DNA of 64,000 bases from Styela clava (lineage: Eukaryota > Chordata > Ascidiacea > Stolidobranchia > Styelidae): assembly GCF_964204865.1 (NCBI RefSeq), contig NC_135250.1, positions 6,138,001-6,202,000 on the forward strand, written 5' to 3'. Shown here piece by piece: positions 61,601 to 64,000 of the stretch. The notes beneath the pieces were generated by a model. It searched no databases. It saw only the letters and a program-made list of their open reading frames with translations, and was not told where the DNA came from. Numbering within the stretch: the stretch's first letter is position 1; each line of letters opens with the position of its first letter. The position numbers and the translations under genes are program-made.

Positions 61601-64000
61601 GAATATATTGTATTGGTCATCGGCTATTTATAATGGAACTTTTAGTAATGTAGTCTGGTGTAAAGGAGTATTATCCATTAGTGGTTTGAGTCGGGAAGGC
61701 ATCATTTACGCAGACATTCTTGGCGGCGTTTAGTATATGTAAATATAATTGGAAAAGTATGTCCCAGTCCCAGTTAATTAGACAAACGTCCGTCTTATTT
61801 CGTATAGGACAATTCAATGGTAATTTTCATCAAAAGCCCACCAAAGTGGATACCAGTTGCCTTGTGAACGTCCCTATACCCCTTTTTATTACGCATCAAA
61901 TTTTTGTATATCATACCAAGTAATGACTAGGCGATAAGAGATTGGTATTTTACCACCCACATATCAATGATTAATAGTCTAATACACAGTATTGAAACGC
62001 TTATAAATCGGTCTGGAATCACTTTTCAAGATCACGTTAGGCCGAGTGAGGATTATGATGTTTTTATGCTTGTTTTTGACCTTAACATTTTAAGAGTTCA
62101 ATAATTGGAATGACTGATGGGCTTTATCATTAAAGAATGTGTTCTCCGTGTTTATATGATGAAGGAGGAGTCGGGCATACTCGCAAAAATCAGTATGATC
62201 TTTATAGCATATTGTTATTGATGAAAATAAAAACTTTATTGTTCAAAAGAGATAATGTATAAAATGCGGCTCAAATTATGATTTATGTCATAGTATCGAA
62301 ATAAAGCTTCGAAATATAAACTTTGTTGCAATACAAAGTACATTTAAAATTATAAAATGGAAATAGTTATTAAATCTTGGTAATTTCTGAAAATATCGTG
62401 ATATGTTAGGGAAGGGGTATATTGTATTCAATTAAAGAAGCATGTGCTTTGGGATTGAAAGATGATATGGGCCATAGACGTGATCCTTGCCATACCCAAG
62501 TCAGGCAACAAGAGCGAAAATTGGTGTATTTGTTACATCATAATAGCAGTATAGCACAGTTGACCAATCACCACCGTTCGATCTAATACCCTATTTCCAC
62601 CGGACCTTCGGAAGCGAAACCAATCCATGCAAGATTTCTATCCGACAGGAAGTCATTTTCAGCTTCAATTTCCAATTTTATTTTTATCGAAAAATGCTGA
62701 ATGCGAATTCGGACGAAATGTCATTTACAATAATTTTATAATGATATCTAGTCTCTGAATATTGATCTCAGTATGACGGAATTTATATGTCATGTCTAGT
62801 CTAGACACATTATGGTTTGTATCATGTTTATAATCATCTGGACTGTACTTATAATATTAATACAACCAAATATATATGTGTTTTGTAGGATATTTTCTCA
62901 TTATTTAGTACTGTAGGTATTGTTGTCAAAATTCCAGACTCTCGCCAAACACAATACAAGAAGTGCTAGGGTTTGTTGTTTTTATGATTATCCGTGAACT
63001 TTAAGAGAATGCGGTTCTATAATAATAATTCTGGGGTAGATATTGAAAAGGCTGTGAACATGAAATTTTTTTGCTTCAAAATTATCATTTTGGAAATTCG
63101 GAATTTGTTTGTCAAAAAAGATTAATAAAATATAATTTGTCAATCAACACTAAATTTAGCACATTTTGCTCCAAAAAGGCACTTCACATGGAGTCGTTTA
63201 TAGTCTTCTTTACTCATAATATATGTAAAATTCAATATCAGTTTATTCATGTAGGCATCATCAAAATTGATTTCTTATACAACCAATTTTTTTTAATTTT
63301 GATGTTCTTCTTCTCCAAAGTGTCTTTACGATCGTTTTGCCAAAATTACATTTAATTAACATCGGAATTTATATAATTAACTATTTGTACTAAGGAGTGA
63401 CTACAGCCACGAACATTTTAATTCACACTTTGAAATGTATAATCACTAGTTTTGGAGGTTTTTGAGGCATTTTTAAAGGAGTTTGTTTTAGACAATTTTC
63501 TCAATTATTTGTTTTTTCACCGTTTTCGAGCGAGTACCTGTGATACTACAAGGCCACTGATTTATCATTATTTCTCGGTTTATTGACATTTGAAATTTTG
63601 TGAAATTAGGTTCATTGCCAAGTTTCGCACACATAATTGTTGCCTGGAGCGAACGATAATTAAGTACATTAATCATAAGCTTGGATTTGAACTATAATGT
63701 GGATCTCGAACAATTTATTGGGAATGAACGTATTGATGTAGTCTTGTCATCGCGGCAAACCGTTTTCTGTAATAACTAGGGCTGTAAAGTTGTTATAGTT
63801 TCTGTAAAACAGTTATAGTAAAAGGAATCTGTATGATATAATCATACCGAGTTTGGTTCAAGTTTAAAATATGAATATTCAGCTTCATCAGTGGCAATGA
63901 GACTAATAAATAAAATCGAATGACAATACGTATTTGAAATATCATTTGAAATGCACCTTATGCCACAGAGTGTAACATGTAACGTTATGTTATGTACAAG
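52693..64000. other. Right-hand 11.3 kb without recognised exons
   Basis: Because exon E ends in a GTAAGC donor, at least the first part of this stretch is intron. I found no further exon with matching phase and splice sites and no domain in any of the small frames (for example 57791-58000 or 63071-63355). It contains CRE palindromes at 53992 and 54651 and the 158-bp tandem duplication at 58939. Confidence 0.4.
58939..59254. repeat. 158-bp tandem duplication (two near-identical copies)
   Basis: Unit 1 is 58939-59096 and unit 2 is 59097-59254. Both start AGTTCGTGATTAGGTTC and contain CAGCAGCAATGCAGTTAGCT and GAAACAACAACATATGAAGC; they differ at only a handful of bases. It is therefore a young local duplication (or an assembly artefact). 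Confidence 0.92.

Overview
The window is AT-rich animal nuclear DNA (roughly one third G+C by eye). Protein-coding genes are split by spliceosomal introns (GT...AG), and three nuclear or cytoplasmic protein families (GABP-alpha, Nup160, a smoothelin-type protein) place it in Metazoa. Smoothelin-type sequence, a universal stress protein (USP) cluster, moderate gene density and kilobase-scale introns would fit an invertebrate chordate such as an ascidian. That placement is inference and no species is claimed.

Layout. (1) 341-2646, + strand: the last four coding exons of a gene that begins left of the window; it encodes a Thr/Gln/Lys-rich tail of unknown family. (2) 6902-14167, + strand: four tandem single-coding-exon USP genes of 168-176 residues, spaced 0.85-2.3 kb apart. 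(3) 15193-16822: mobile-element debris. (4) 17537-24424, - strand: two long uninterrupted reading frames, the ETS factor GABP-alpha (408 aa) and, 1.4 kb downstream of it, the nucleoporin Nup160 (1410 aa). (5) 24425-31696: mostly repeats, including two hAT-type elements with exact 8-bp target duplications, one of which carries a nested TA-flanked element. (6) 31697-52692, + strand: five phase-compatible exons that assemble into one 528-codon open stretch. It begins with a smoothelin-like helix motif and continues into a long disordered region. The 6.4-kb intron holds a small gene on the opposite strand (35407-35745), and the 12.3-kb intron holds another hAT-type element and a cluster of bZIP-type sites. 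(7) 52693-64000: no coding exon recognised; probably a further intron of the same gene, with a 158-bp tandem duplication.

The four USPs are presumably paralogous nucleotide-binding stress proteins. GABP-alpha and Nup160 act in unrelated processes (transcription of housekeeping and mitochondrial genes; nuclear pore Y-complex) and share only location, strand and lack of introns. Four USPs and Nup160 each have a good 3' splice-site consensus 21-47 bases before the ATG, suggesting 5'-UTR introns or spliced-leader trans-splicing. I found no CRISPR array, rRNA, convincing tRNA, or clear new multi-gene system.
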